Source: Nesterenkonia sp. E16_10
GTDB lineage: Bacteria; Actinomycetota; Actinomycetes; Actinomycetales; Micrococcaceae
Direction of reading: 5' to 3'
Assembly (NCBI RefSeq): GCF_017347085.1
Contig: NZ_JADPSA010000041.1
Location: 1 to 35,376 of the forward strand
DNA length: 35,376 nucleotides
In this document: positions 23,148-30,420 of the stretch, in pieces
Layout of the letters: every line of letters begins with the position of its first letter
Position numbering within the stretch: position 1 is the stretch's first letter
Notes under the pieces: model-generated
Seen by the model: the letters and a program-made list of their open reading frames with translations, nothing else
The model's database searches: none
Told to the model about the DNA's origin: nothing
Made by a program: the position numbers and the translations under genes

Positions 23148-23174
23148 CCCCCGACCATCTGGCGGGGGTTTTTT
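23148..23174 (+). terminator. Intrinsic terminator
   Basis: CCCCCG (23148-23153) pairs with CGGGGG (23163-23168) over a 9-base loop, followed directly by TTTTTT. It marks the end of the tail operon, just before the ribosome binding site of the acidic protein gene. Confidence 0.85.
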
Positions 23175-23205
23175 CATGCCCGAAACACATCAGGAGGAGG
23201 AGCTA

Positions 23206-23445
23206 ATGCCGAAGCTGCCAGCCGAGGAGGAACTGTCCGACGACGTATCCGCCCTGGACCCGGCCGACCTTGAGACCGATGAGGACGTGGCCACCCCCGA
23301 CCTCGACGACATGGACCAGGACGGGCCCGACCCCGACAGCCCGGAGGAGGCCGCAGACCTCGAAATTGAGGATGTGGCGATCCCGGACACCGAAGACGAT
23401 GAGGCGGAGGCGGAAATCCGCGCCGCCCGGGAAGGTGGCGAGTGA
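23206..23445 (+). CDS. Highly acidic small protein, unknown
   Basis: 79 residues from the ATG at 23206, chosen for the AGGAGGAGG upstream. An ATG at 23176 would sit at the terminator T-run and lacks a ribosome binding site. Roughly four in ten residues are Asp or Glu, against one Lys and two Arg, and there is no hydrophobic core, so it is probably disordered or helical. It precedes the endolysin gene with an overlap at GAGTGA. Possible roles are a DNA-mimic type inhibitor or a structural or lysis partner. There is no recognisable motif for any of them. Confidence 0.72.
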   Translation: MPKLPAEEELSDDVSALDPADLETDEDVATPDLDDMDQDGPDPDSPEEAADLEIEDVAIPDTEDDEAEAEIRAAREGGE

Positions 23446-23447
23446 CC

Positions 23448-24614
23448 ATGGCGACGATTCTGTCTCGCACCCGCTGGACGACTACCCAAAAGGGATTCCC
23501 CCGCATTTCAGGCCGGCTGCTTGACCCGGCCGACATTGAGGAGCTGGTCCCCCACTGGCCCGCAGCCGGCAATCGCACTTACGGGCCCCGGCCGACGCTG
23601 GCGGAGACCGCAGCCGCGATCCGGGCGTGGCGACGGATGCACATCGACCGCAACGGGTGGGCCGATCTGGGCTACCCCTTCGTCATCGACCAGGCCGGCC
23701 GGACCCTCGACGGGGCCGGCACCACGCATGCCGCAGCGCACGCAGGCGGGCACAACTTCCGCACCTTCGGTGTGCTGTTCATCGTGGGCAACGGTGAGCG
23801 GCCCAGCGCCGCAGCCCGCGCAGCGTTCCGCAGCCTCGGCCGGCACCTGAAAGCCAACGGGTTCCCGAACCTGCGCACCACCCCGCGGGACCACGGGCGC
23901 CTGCCCGGCGAGTCCACCGCGTGCGCCGGCCCGCTTGTTCGGGGCGACGTTGACGCCGCCCGGCTGAGCTTCGGCACCAGCACCGGTGGCACCACCCCGG
24001 CCGCGTCCGGAGGCACCTACACGGTGCAGGCCGGGGACACGCTGAGCGCGATCGCCGACGCCAACGACGCCAGCCTGGCCGTGCTGGTGAAGCGCAACGG
24101 GATCTCCAACGCGGACCTGATTCGGGCGGGCCAGGAGCTGACCATCCCGGGCAGCTCGGCAGCCTCGTCCAACGACGGCACCCGGGCGGGTGACACCACC
24201 TGGCCGGGACGGCCGCTGCCGCAGGTGTTCCTCGCCCGCAGCAACCCGTTCCGCAGCACCGCAGGAGCGCCGCTGGACAACTGGCCCCAGGCGGTGCCGG
24301 CCAGCCATTCGGGGGCGCTGTTCGAGTACATCCGGCGGGCAGGGTTCACCCCCACCAGCACGACCAAGTGGGGCCATGAGGAGCTGCTGCGCCAGTGGGT
24401 GCAGGCGCGCCACCCGGCAGCGGCACGGCAGCGGAACGTGCTGCGCCACGGCAACAACGGGGCCTTCGGTAACCCGGCGTCGATCTGGGCGGCTGTGCAG
24501 GTCGTCCTCGCCGGTGAGGGCCTTTACAGCGGCGCAGCAGACGGGCAGCCAGGACCGGCCACCTGGTGGGCGCTGACGCAGCGCATGAACGGTAATCGCA
24601 ACGCATACCAGTAG
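23448..24614 (+). CDS. Endolysin: N-acetylmuramoyl-L-alanine amidase with LysM and a C-terminal wall-binding region
   Basis: 388 residues from the ATG at 23448 (a GTG at 23442 is an alternative; GGGAAGGTGG precedes both). Residues 1 to about 175 are a PGRP/amidase-2 type domain. Zinc-binding candidates are His in VPHW, His in the AHAGGHNFRTFGVLF stretch and Cys in ESTACAGP. Residues about 190-235 are a LysM domain (YTVQAGDTLSAIADAN...QELTIPG). The last part has DGQPGPATWWALTQRMNG, reminiscent of a peptidoglycan-binding-1 motif. It cleaves the bond between MurNAc and the stem peptide at phage release. The holin gene follows. Confidence 0.9.
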   Translation: MATILSRTRWTTTQKGFPRISGRLLDPADIEELVPHWPAAGNRTYGPRPTLAETAAAIRAWRRMHIDRNGWADLGYPFVIDQAGRTLDGAGTTHAAAHAGGHNFRTFGVLFIVGNGERPSAAARAAFRSLGRHLKANGFPNLRTTPRDHGRLPGESTACAGPLVRGDVDAARLSFGTSTGGTTPAASGGTYTVQAGDTLSAIADANDASLAVLVKRNGISNADLIRAGQELTIPGSSAASSNDGTRAGDTTWPGRPLPQVFLARSNPFRSTAGAPLDNWPQAVPASHSGALFEYIRRAGFTPTSTTKWGHEELLRQWVQARHPAAARQRNVLRHGNNGAFGNPASIWAAVQVVLAGEGLYSGAADGQPGPATWWALTQRMNGNRNAYQ

Positions 24615-24627
24615 GAGGAGAAACAGC

Positions 24628-24879
24628 ATGGCAGAGAACACCACCCCCAATAAGGGGATCGGCAGCCCGCGGGCGCGGAAGGGCATCTACCACGGCGCTG
24701 CGGCGCTGCTGGCGATCGCCGCTATCTACGGGTTCATCACGGCCGAGGAGGCGGAGCAGTACCTGCAGGCCGCGGTGCTGCTGCTGGGCACCGGTGGCAC
24801 GGAGCTTGCCGCGAGCAACACCCCGAAGGATCCCAAGGTGAAGGGCGTGACCACCGAGGAGCGGCCCGACCTGAAGTGA
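24628..24879 (+). CDS. Holin, two-span
   Basis: 83 residues, with AGGAGGAG before the ATG. Two hydrophobic segments (about 22-38, YHGAAALLAIAAIYGFIT, and about 45-62, YLQAAVLLLGTGGTELA) lie between a charged N-terminus and a Lys/Asp-rich C-terminus. Size and topology fit r1t-type holins. It would form lesions in the membrane at the end of the lytic cycle and release the endolysin encoded just upstream. A GC hairpin follows. Confidence 0.85.
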   Translation: MAENTTPNKGIGSPRARKGIYHGAAALLAIAAIYGFITAEEAEQYLQAAVLLLGTGGTELAASNTPKDPKVKGVTTEERPDLK

Positions 24880-24931
24880 GCCCGGCCGGGTTCGCGCCAC
24901 AGACCCTGGCCGGGGCAGCTCGGCCAGTAGA

Positions 24932-24956
24932 GCCCCCGCGGACACCCCGCGGGGGC
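24932..24956 (+). terminator. GC hairpin after the holin gene
   Basis: GCCCCCGCGG pairs with CCGCGGGGGC over a 5-base loop. No T-run is present. It separates the lysis cassette from the next gene. Confidence 0.65.
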
Positions 24957-24978
24957 ACCACGCTAAGAAAGGACTCGC

Positions 24979-25647
24979 ATGGGTACCAGCAAGGACACCG
25001 GAGCAGCTACCGCGAACGGCGCAACCCTGGACAGGGTCGGCCACAACAAGGTGCTTCGAGCCCTCACCGAGGTGGCGGACAAGCTCACCGAGGGCGAGGG
25101 CTGCCGAGCACTTGTCGATCGCGCCTATGAGGTCGGCTACCGGCCGGAGTGGGACGGGGTCATCGACCTCAACACCGCGGTCAACATCGGCGGCGTCCCC
25201 GTTCACGGGCTGATCGACACGCAGGTGGCGCTCGATGAGGAGGCCGCGACGGCCCTCGGCTACCTCGACCCGGAGACCTACGAACTCGGGCGCCAGGTGC
25301 CCGAGGACGGGGAATCCCAGCTGCAGACCGCGCAGCTCGAGGAACCGGCGTTCAGTACGCTGAGCAGCAGCGGCGATTCCCGCTACCAGTGGCGGCACAA
25401 CGGCCAGCAGCTCCGCGCCTGGGGCACGATGGGCACGCACTATGATTACCGCACCATCGACATGGTCGGAGCCCGCTGGGCGCCCACCTACGGCGGCGTG
25501 GATACCCTCGGCCGCACCTACTGGCAGCCGATCGGCACCCGCAACCGGTACTGGTCGGTGTGGCGCCGCGGATACACGGACCACTACATCAACTACCGGT
25601 TCGACAGCTCCGTTTACGCCCACATCGCGCAGCTTGAGCGCGGTTGA
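24979..25647 (+). CDS. Hypothetical protein, Tyr/Trp-rich C-terminus
   Basis: 222 residues, with AAGAAAGGA before the ATG. The N-terminal half is acidic and mixed helix/strand (LDRVGHNKVLRALTEVADKL, then GVIDLNTAVNIGGVPVHG). The C-terminal 90 residues are unusually rich in Tyr, Trp, Arg and Asn (RYQWRHNGQQLRAWGTMG, YWSVWRRGYTDHYINYRF), probably a beta-sheet domain. It lies between two strong terminators, so it is a stand-alone transcription unit after the lysis genes. I do not recognise the family. Such a position is typical of accessory genes, but a structural role is not excluded. Confidence 0.7.
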   Translation: MGTSKDTGAATANGATLDRVGHNKVLRALTEVADKLTEGEGCRALVDRAYEVGYRPEWDGVIDLNTAVNIGGVPVHGLIDTQVALDEEAATALGYLDPETYELGRQVPEDGESQLQTAQLEEPAFSTLSSSGDSRYQWRHNGQQLRAWGTMGTHYDYRTIDMVGARWAPTYGGVDTLGRTYWQPIGTRNRYWSVWRRGYTDHYINYRFDSSVYAHIAQLERG

Positions 25648-25681
25648 CCTCTAGCGGTCAGGGGCGCCTGAAATGTAATAA

Positions 25682-25727
25682 GCCGGCCCGCACGCAGCTA
25701 TCCAAGCTAGGTGCGGGCCGGCCTTTT
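25682..25727. terminator. Bidirectional intrinsic terminator between convergent genes
   Basis: A perfect 12-bp stem, GCCGGCCCGCAC with its complement (25682-25693 and 25711-25722), is followed by CTTTTC on the plus strand; on the minus strand TTATTA follows. It lies between the plus-strand gene ending at 25647 and the minus-strand lipoprotein ending at 25746, and can serve both. Confidence 0.85.
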
Positions 25728-25745
25728 CTTCGTTGGTAGCGGGAC

Positions 25746-26195
25746 CTAGTTGGCGGAGGGCGACCATTCGGCGCGCGCCAGGGACTGCTCCCACAGCTGC
25801 GCGTTCACGGAGTCATCGGTGGCGCTTGCGGACCGGGTCAAGGTGCTGGTCTCGATTCCTTCGCCCTCGAACTCTTCGAGGTACTCCCAGTTGCGGACTT
25901 CGATGAAGTCAGGGTGGCATTCAGGGTCGGGCATGGGGCCGGTTTCATCCCAGCCCTGAGGCCAGCCGGCAGGAGCGTGGCCCTCGTTGGCTGCCAGGGC
26001 TTCGGGGTCGGAGCATTCGACGGTGACTTCTTCATGAGTATGGGCCGGGTCATCTATGGGCGCGGCCGCGCGAGGAGGAGCCACGGTGCCCTCGTCCGCG
26101 TCGGGGGTAGCTTCGACGCCGGTGCAGGCGGTGAGCAGCAGACCGCCGAGCGCAGCTGCGGCCAGGACAGAGGTGTGGTTCTTGCCGAGTTTCAT
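25746..26195 (-). CDS. Secreted lipoprotein, prophage accessory gene
   Basis: 149 residues from the ATG at 26195, with GAAGGAA upstream on the minus strand; a longer in-frame start at 26240 would put a hydrophilic extension before the signal peptide. The signal peptide has a basic n-region (KLGKNH), a hydrophobic core of Ala/Gly/Leu and the lipobox LLTAC. The mature part is acidic, with Cys residues in VECSDPEA and PECHPDFI that could form a disulfide. The gene is on the strand opposite to the late genes and diverges from the restriction enzyme gene. It could be a lysogenic conversion protein, for example one blocking superinfection at the cell surface. That role is unproven. Confidence 0.82.
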   Translation of the reverse strand: MKLGKNHTSVLAAAALGGLLLTACTGVEATPDADEGTVAPPRAAAPIDDPAHTHEEVTVECSDPEALAANEGHAPAGWPQGWDETGPMPDPECHPDFIEVRNWEYLEEFEGEGIETSTLTRSASATDDSVNAQLWEQSLARAEWSPSAN

Positions 26196-26297
26196 ATTCG
26201 GTGGTTCCTTCTCAGTTACGTGCCGTGCGTCAACGGCCATGTTCGCATTTCTGGACGGGAGCTGGGAACCTGTGTCGGGACTGTGTGCTTTACGCCA

Positions 26298-26303
26298 TAT
26301 AGG
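26298..26303 (+). promoter_or_regulatory. Possible -10 element for the restriction-modification gene
   Basis: TATAGG lies nine bases before the ATG at 26313. No convincing Shine-Dalgarno sequence is present, so transcription may start at or near the ATG (leaderless), which is common in actinobacteria. The -35 region is not convincing. Confidence 0.3.
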
Positions 26304-26312
26304 CTGAGCCGC

Positions 26313-29069
26313 ATGTCAAAGGCGCGATCATTCGAAGAAATCCGGAACTGGGCTGCAAAGTTCGCGCACGACTGGAAAGACATCCCAGGCGACGAACGCC
26401 AGTGGGGCCAGCAGTTCGTCCGAGGCTTGTTGCAGATCTACGGTCTGACTGAAACTCGCGCGGCGTTCTACGAGATGCGCGCGAAGCGAACGTCGACCGG
26501 CCGACAGGGATATATCGACGCGCTGGTGCCCGGAAAGCTCGCCATCGAGATGAAATCCGAAGGCCGGGATCTAGAAGAGGCAGAGCGACAGGCGCTCGAC
26601 TATCTCAACGGCCTCTCAGATGCAGAGATGCCCAGCTATATCCTGACCAGCGATTTCAAAACCTTTCGACTCCTTGATATTCGTGGCGGAGCAGACGACG
26701 TCGTCCAGTGGCGGCTAGAGGACTTCAAACAGCACGCCGACGCGCTCAGCTTCCTAGCCGGCTACGGCGAGAGGCACGTGTCGTGGGACGAGCGAGAGAC
26801 CGCTTCAATCAAAGCCGCACAGCTTATGGCGTCGCTTTACGAAGGACTGAGCGGGTCAGGCTACGACGACCACCAAGCTTCAGTATTTTTGGTCCGAACA
26901 CTGTTCGCTCTTTACGCCGACGACTCCGGCCTGTGGGAACGTGACCTCTTCCTAGAGTTTCTCGAGAACCGGACAGCCGAGGACGGCGGAGATCTGGGTT
27001 CCCAGATGAACCTCCTCTTTCAAGTACTGCGCACACACGAGACCAAGCGCCAGACCAATATGACCGGCCTCTTGGCCCGCTTCCCGTACGTCAACGGTGG
27101 ACTATTCGAGGAACGGGTCGACATACCCTTCTTCACCTCAGATATGCGCACCCGCATGATTGAGGCTTGCTACTTCAATTGGTCGACCATCTCCCCCGCG
27201 ATCTTCGGCTCGCTATTCCAGGCGGTGAAGGACAAGAAGGCTAGGCGTTCACTCGGCGAGCACTACACCACGGAGGCCAATATCCTGCGCGTGATAGGAC
27301 CGATGTTCCTAGACGAGCTGGAAGCGGAGTTCTCCGAGAAAAGTAACCAACCGAAGGCGCTCCGCAACCTTCGTCAGCGCATGGGTCGAATGCAGTTCTT
27401 CGACCCAGCGTGCGGCTGTGGCAACTTTCTTGTGATCGCGTACCGAAGGATGCGCGACCTGGAGCTGCGAATTCTCGAGCGAATTCAGAAGCTAGACCGG
27501 GAGCGAGGGCGAAAGTCTACGGCTCTAGAGGACGAGGGGCTAGCGTTCCTCGATGATCAGGTCCAAATCAGAGTTCGCAACTTTCACGGCATCGAGATCG
27601 AAGACTGGCCTGCCCGTATCGCCGCGACAGCCCTGCACCTTGTCGAACACCAAGCTAACCAGGAGATGGCTGTTCGGCTTGGACACGCGCCAGAACTACT
27701 GCCGCTGGACAAGGTGGAAACCATACACACCGGCAACGCGTTGCGCATCGACTGGACGCAGGTCCTCGAGCCCTCTGCCGATGTAACCATTGTCGGCAAC
27801 CCGCCGTTCCTCGGACACTCGACTCGGTCGTCAGAGCAAGCTCAGGAGCTGCGTGACGCTTGGAGCCGCAAAGATATCGGTCGGTTGGACTACGTAACCG
27901 GGTGGTACAAGAAGTCGATTGATTACTTCAGGGACATCTCGGGAGGGCGTTGGGGTTTCGTATCCACGAACTCCGTTACTCAGGGAGAGCCCGTGCCGGC
28001 GCTTTTCCGGCCAGTCTTCGAGGCAGGGTGGCGCATCCGATTTGCGCACCGAACTTTTGCCTGGACCTCAGAGGCTCCCAACGCAGCATCGGTCTACTGC
28101 ACGGTGGTCGGATTCGACAAAGACACCAGGCCCGCCCCTAGGTTGTTCGAGTATCCCAGTGTCCGTGGGGAGCCCGAGGAGCATAGGGCGAGCAACATCA
28201 ACGGCTACTTAGTGGATGGTCCAGCAACGTTCGTTGAGCAGCGGAGGACTGTGATGTCCCCCGAATTGCCAGCTTTCACCTTCGGCAGCATGCCGCGCGG
28301 GGCGGACCTGATCGTAGAGCCCGAGGACTACGAAGAAGTCGCTGCAGACCCTGCGGCCGCCAAGTATCTCCGTCGGTTCAAGATGGGCCGCGAATTAATC
28401 CACGCGGAAGATCGCTGGTGCCTTTGGATGGAAGACCTTGATCCGAGCGATCTACAGAAGAGCAAGATACTGCGAGACCGGATCGACGCAGTCCGCATGT
28501 TCCGACTTAACAGCTCCGCGGATTCAACTCGAAAGATGGCCGATACCCCGCACTTGTTCGGACAGCGATCGCAGCCGGGCCAAACGTACCTCGCTACGCC
28601 CGCAGTATTCAGCGAGAACCGACGTTTCGCGACCGTAGCCCGACTGGGACCCGAAGTCATCGCTGGGAACAAGATCTTCAAGACCGCCGACCCAGACGGA
28701 TTCGCATTCGCGGTGATGAGTTCCTCGATGTTCATTACCTGGCAGAAGACCGTAGGTGGACGACTCAAGGCCGACCTAAATTTCTCCAACACGATCGTGT
28801 GGAACAACCTCCCGCTTCCGAGCATGAGTTCGGATCTGCGGCAAGGGCTAATTGGCGCAGGTCAGGCCGTGCTCGACGCCAGAGAGCTGCACCCTGAGCG
28901 TTCCCTCGCCCAGCACTACAACCCGCACGTAATGGACCCCGCACTTCTTAAAGCGCACGCCAAGTTGGACACACTCGTAGACAGAGCGTTCGGGGCGAAG
29001 AGAAGTTGTCGGACGGAGGCGCAGCGGCAAGAAGTCCTGTTCTCTAGATACGCGGAGATGACGGACTGA
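26313..29069 (+). CDS. Type IIL restriction-modification enzyme, MmeI family (nuclease plus methyltransferase)
   Basis: 918 residues from the ATG at 26313, close to the 919 of MmeI. The larger open frame starting at 25914 runs through the opposite lipoprotein gene and is rejected. The nuclease domain has a PD-ExK site: D69 in GYIDAL and E79-x-K81 in LAIEMK. A helical spacer runs to about 310 (LMASLYEGLSGSG...LFALYADDSGLWE). The gamma-type adenine methyltransferase has LGEHYTTEANI, motif I DPACGCGNF (364-372) and catalytic NPPF (496-499). The target-recognition and C-terminal parts follow from about 640. Enzymes of this family modify one strand and cut about 20 bases away. No separate methylase gene is required. 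It is probably defence cargo of the prophage. Confidence 0.93.
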   Translation: MSKARSFEEIRNWAAKFAHDWKDIPGDERQWGQQFVRGLLQIYGLTETRAAFYEMRAKRTSTGRQGYIDALVPGKLAIEMKSEGRDLEEAERQALDYLNGLSDAEMPSYILTSDFKTFRLLDIRGGADDVVQWRLEDFKQHADALSFLAGYGERHVSWDERETASIKAAQLMASLYEGLSGSGYDDHQASVFLVRTLFALYADDSGLWERDLFLEFLENRTAEDGGDLGSQMNLLFQVLRTHETKRQTNMTGLLARFPYVNGGLFEERVDIPFFTSDMRTRMIEACYFNWSTISPAIFGSLFQAVKDKKARRSLGEHYTTEANILRVIGPMFLDELEAEFSEKSNQPKALRNLRQRMGRMQFFDPACGCGNFLVIAYRRMRDLELRILERIQKLDRERGRKSTALEDEGLAFLDDQVQIRVRNFHGIEIEDWPARIAATALHLVEHQANQEMAVRLGHAPELLPLDKVETIHTGNALRIDWTQVLEPSADVTIVGNPPFLGHSTRSSEQAQELRDAWSRKDIGRLDYVTGWYKKSIDYFRDISGGRWGFVSTNSVTQGEPVPALFRPVFEAGWRIRFAHRTFAWTSEAPNAASVYCTVVGFDKDTRPAPRLFEYPSVRGEPEEHRASNINGYLVDGPATFVEQRRTVMSPELPAFTFGSMPRGADLIVEPEDYEEVAADPAAAKYLRRFKMGRELIHAEDRWCLWMEDLDPSDLQKSKILRDRIDAVRMFRLNSSADSTRKMADTPHLFGQRSQPGQTYLATPAVFSENRRFATVARLGPEVIAGNKIFKTADPDGFAFAVMSSSMFITWQKTVGGRLKADLNFSNTIVWNNLPLPSMSSDLRQGLIGAGQAVLDARELHPERSLAQHYNPHVMDPALLKAHAKLDTLVDRAFGAKRSCRTEAQRQEVLFSRYAEMTD

Positions 29070-29208
29070 CCCCCACACCCTGGTTGCTAACTACCTCGCC
29101 GATCAGGCAAGCCGACGACTTACTGCTTGTCGCGTACGCGGGGTACCACCAAGATTCTTGACTGCTATTCTCGCGGCCTTTTTGTCGATGCCTGGATGCG
29201 GGTCCAGG

Positions 29209-29214
29209 TATGGT
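29209..29214 (+). promoter_or_regulatory. Possible -10 element for the membrane-protein operon
   Basis: TATGGT fits the TANNNT pattern and lies eight bases before the ATG at 29223, again without a good Shine-Dalgarno sequence. The spacing is similar to that before the restriction enzyme gene, suggesting leaderless transcription of both cargo units. Confidence 0.3.
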
Positions 29215-29222
29215 TTAGCTTC

Positions 29223-29675
29223 ATGGATCCCCTTTTATTGTCTGTGCCTCTAGTTGCCGCAATCGCGGGCGCGTTGGTTGCGACTCTTACCGGTTGGCTA
29301 ACCATGCTCAGATCACGAGCGATGCAGCGTGAGCGTTATCATCTGCTCGAGCAAATGAGGTTGCGTGAAACTGAGCTCAAGTACTCCTCGGTGATGAATG
29401 GGAGGGTTGCACATGAAGTGCTCAACCTGCTGTGGGAGAGCCTAAGTACATTGGATGAGCTTGAGGACCGGAAGGATTCACACCAGTCCCCGGAGCTAGT
29501 CGAGGGTCTAAGAAGGCTTCGAGCGAACCACCACAGACAGATAAAGCTTCTCCTTAGGTATCTCGACGAAACTTATGGGGAGGAAGACCTTGGTGAATTG
29601 CGTTCGCTACTAAGTCAGCGCCGCACAGAATTAAAAACTCTTCCCGGAAGCGAAGAGGGGGTTGAGCGCTCATGA
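29223..29675 (+). CDS. Single-span membrane protein with cytoplasmic coiled coil, first gene of a two-gene operon
   Basis: 150 residues from the ATG at 29223; an upstream in-frame start at 29127 would add 32 residues of poor quality. One transmembrane segment at about 3-27 (LLLSVPLVAAIAGALVATLTGWLTM) is followed by a long helical, charged region (RSRAMQRERYHLLEQMRLRETELKYSS, then LLWESLSTLDELEDR, RRLRANHHRQIKLLLRYLDE). This is likely a coiled coil on the cytoplasmic side. The stop overlaps the next start (ATGA), so the two products are probably made together. No family is recognised. The location, between the restriction enzyme and the att site, suggests defence or exclusion cargo. Confidence 0.75.
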   Translation: MDPLLLSVPLVAAIAGALVATLTGWLTMLRSRAMQRERYHLLEQMRLRETELKYSSVMNGRVAHEVLNLLWESLSTLDELEDRKDSHQSPELVEGLRRLRANHHRQIKLLLRYLDETYGEEDLGELRSLLSQRRTELKTLPGSEEGVERS

Positions 29676-30145
29676 ATGATTCCCCCACGCCATCGACGAC
29701 AAGAATACCGAACGCTGAAACGGACACTGGGCCAGATTTCCGAGAGGGTCCTGCTGAACTCATTAGGGCAGCGGTAAAGGCTGATCACACCGTGAACCTT
29801 GTGCTGAATGGCGCACAGAGGGCCATAGTTGCCCGCACGGACAAGTTCACGCAGGACCTAGGCGTCGAGGCTGTCAGGGTGGCCGGCCTTAGGCGTGCAA
29901 GCGCGGTCGACGTACCAGATGTGGACAATGCTTGGGAGAATCTGCACGCGTCGCAGCGAGACTCGCATGCCACCTGGATATGGGCAGTGTTAGGAATCGT
30001 AGCCGGAGCAGCAATTTCTTTTCTGATCACCGTGTTCGCGCCAACATTGTCCGGCGGCATGAGGACGTTTGCAATCATCGTCACGGTGGCAGTACTCCTC
30101 GCCTGCGCGGGAATCGGTTACGGCCAGCGGAAAAAACAGACGTAG
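29672..30145 (+). CDS. Membrane protein with soluble N-terminal domain and two C-terminal spans, second operon gene
   Basis: 157 residues, overlapping the preceding gene by four bases. Residues 1-25 are disordered (SPTPSTTRIPNAETDTG). Residues about 26-100 are helical: AELIRAAVKADHTVNLVL, QRAIVARTDKFTQDLG and then VDVPDVDNAWENLHAS. This helix order, with a short conserved-looking VDV-x-D-V turn before the last helix, faintly recalls a histone-fold-like helix bundle, but that is a guess. Two transmembrane segments (about 103-122 and 128-150) follow, and the protein ends in a basic KKQT tail. It probably forms a complex with the preceding coiled-coil membrane protein. Function is unknown. Confidence 0.72.
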   Translation: MNDSPTPSTTRIPNAETDTGPDFREGPAELIRAAVKADHTVNLVLNGAQRAIVARTDKFTQDLGVEAVRVAGLRRASAVDVPDVDNAWENLHASQRDSHATWIWAVLGIVAGAAISFLITVFAPTLSGGMRTFAIIVTVAVLLACAGIGYGQRKKQT

Positions 30146-30219
30146 CTGGAGTTTTCGCGACCACGAAGCACTGAGGCCAGTCGTGCGGAGCGGGTGCGTG
30201 GCCTAGAGGGGTAATTCAG

Positions 30220-30242
30220 TTTTGACGGCCATTTTGACGGCC
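30220..30242. repeat. Direct repeat TTTTGACGGCC, two copies
   Basis: Copies at 30220-30230 and 30232-30242 are separated by one base, so the period is 12. They lie about 120 bases from the attachment core in a 215-base stretch without genes (30146-30360). They could be integrase arm-type binding sites, or a weak terminator with the following T-run. Confidence 0.4.
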
Positions 30243-30360
30243 TTTTTGGTCTTCAACCGACGATCTACACCGACGGAGACCGAGGGAGAATATCCACATA
30301 ACCCCAGGTCAGAGGACCGTGAGCGACGTACACCGACCTACGGCGACACGCCTAGATCGG

Positions 30361-30407
30361 CACTCGTAATGAATAGGTCGCCGGTTCGATTCCGGCAGGC
30401 GGCTCCA
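30361..30407 (+). other. Attachment-site core: 3' part of tRNA-Thr(CGT)
   Basis: The stretch reads as the 3' part of a tRNA: CA, anticodon loop CTCGTAA, stem TGAAT, variable loop AGGTC, T-arm GCCGG-TTCGATT-CCGGC, acceptor strand AGGCGGC, then T and CCA (30405-30407). Upstream bases do not form the 5' half: only two of five anticodon-stem pairs match. So the tRNA is a fragment, not a gene. Cores from the anticodon stem to the 3' end are typical for tyrosine-integrase elements. The intact tRNA gene should lie at the other end of the prophage. Confidence 0.88.
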
Positions 30408-30420
30408 CTGAAACCCCTGG

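Larger units (their letters stand above)
1..30407. mobile_element. Prophage (siphovirus type), right-hand major part
   Basis: The region carries a syntenic set of long-tailed phage genes on the plus strand: HNH, terminases, portal, protease, capsid, connectors, tail tube, chaperones, tape measure, tail tip, endolysin and holin. It ends at a 47-bp tRNA-Thr fragment that looks like an attachment-site core. The left boundary and the early, replication and immunity genes are outside the window, so position 1 is not the real end. Accessory genes on either strand (2386-3168 and 25746-30145) are probably lysogen-expressed cargo. All assembly genes look intact, so the element could still be functional; that is inference, because its own integrase is not visible. 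Confidence 0.9.

Noticed and set aside
25914-26312. 133-residue N-terminal extension of the restriction enzyme
   Set aside because: It is antisense to the lipoprotein gene, and the ATG at 26313 gives the family length and a good N-terminus.
30335-30407. Complete tRNA-Thr gene
   Set aside because: The 5' acceptor strand, D-arm and most of the anticodon-stem 5' side do not match; only the 3' part is present.
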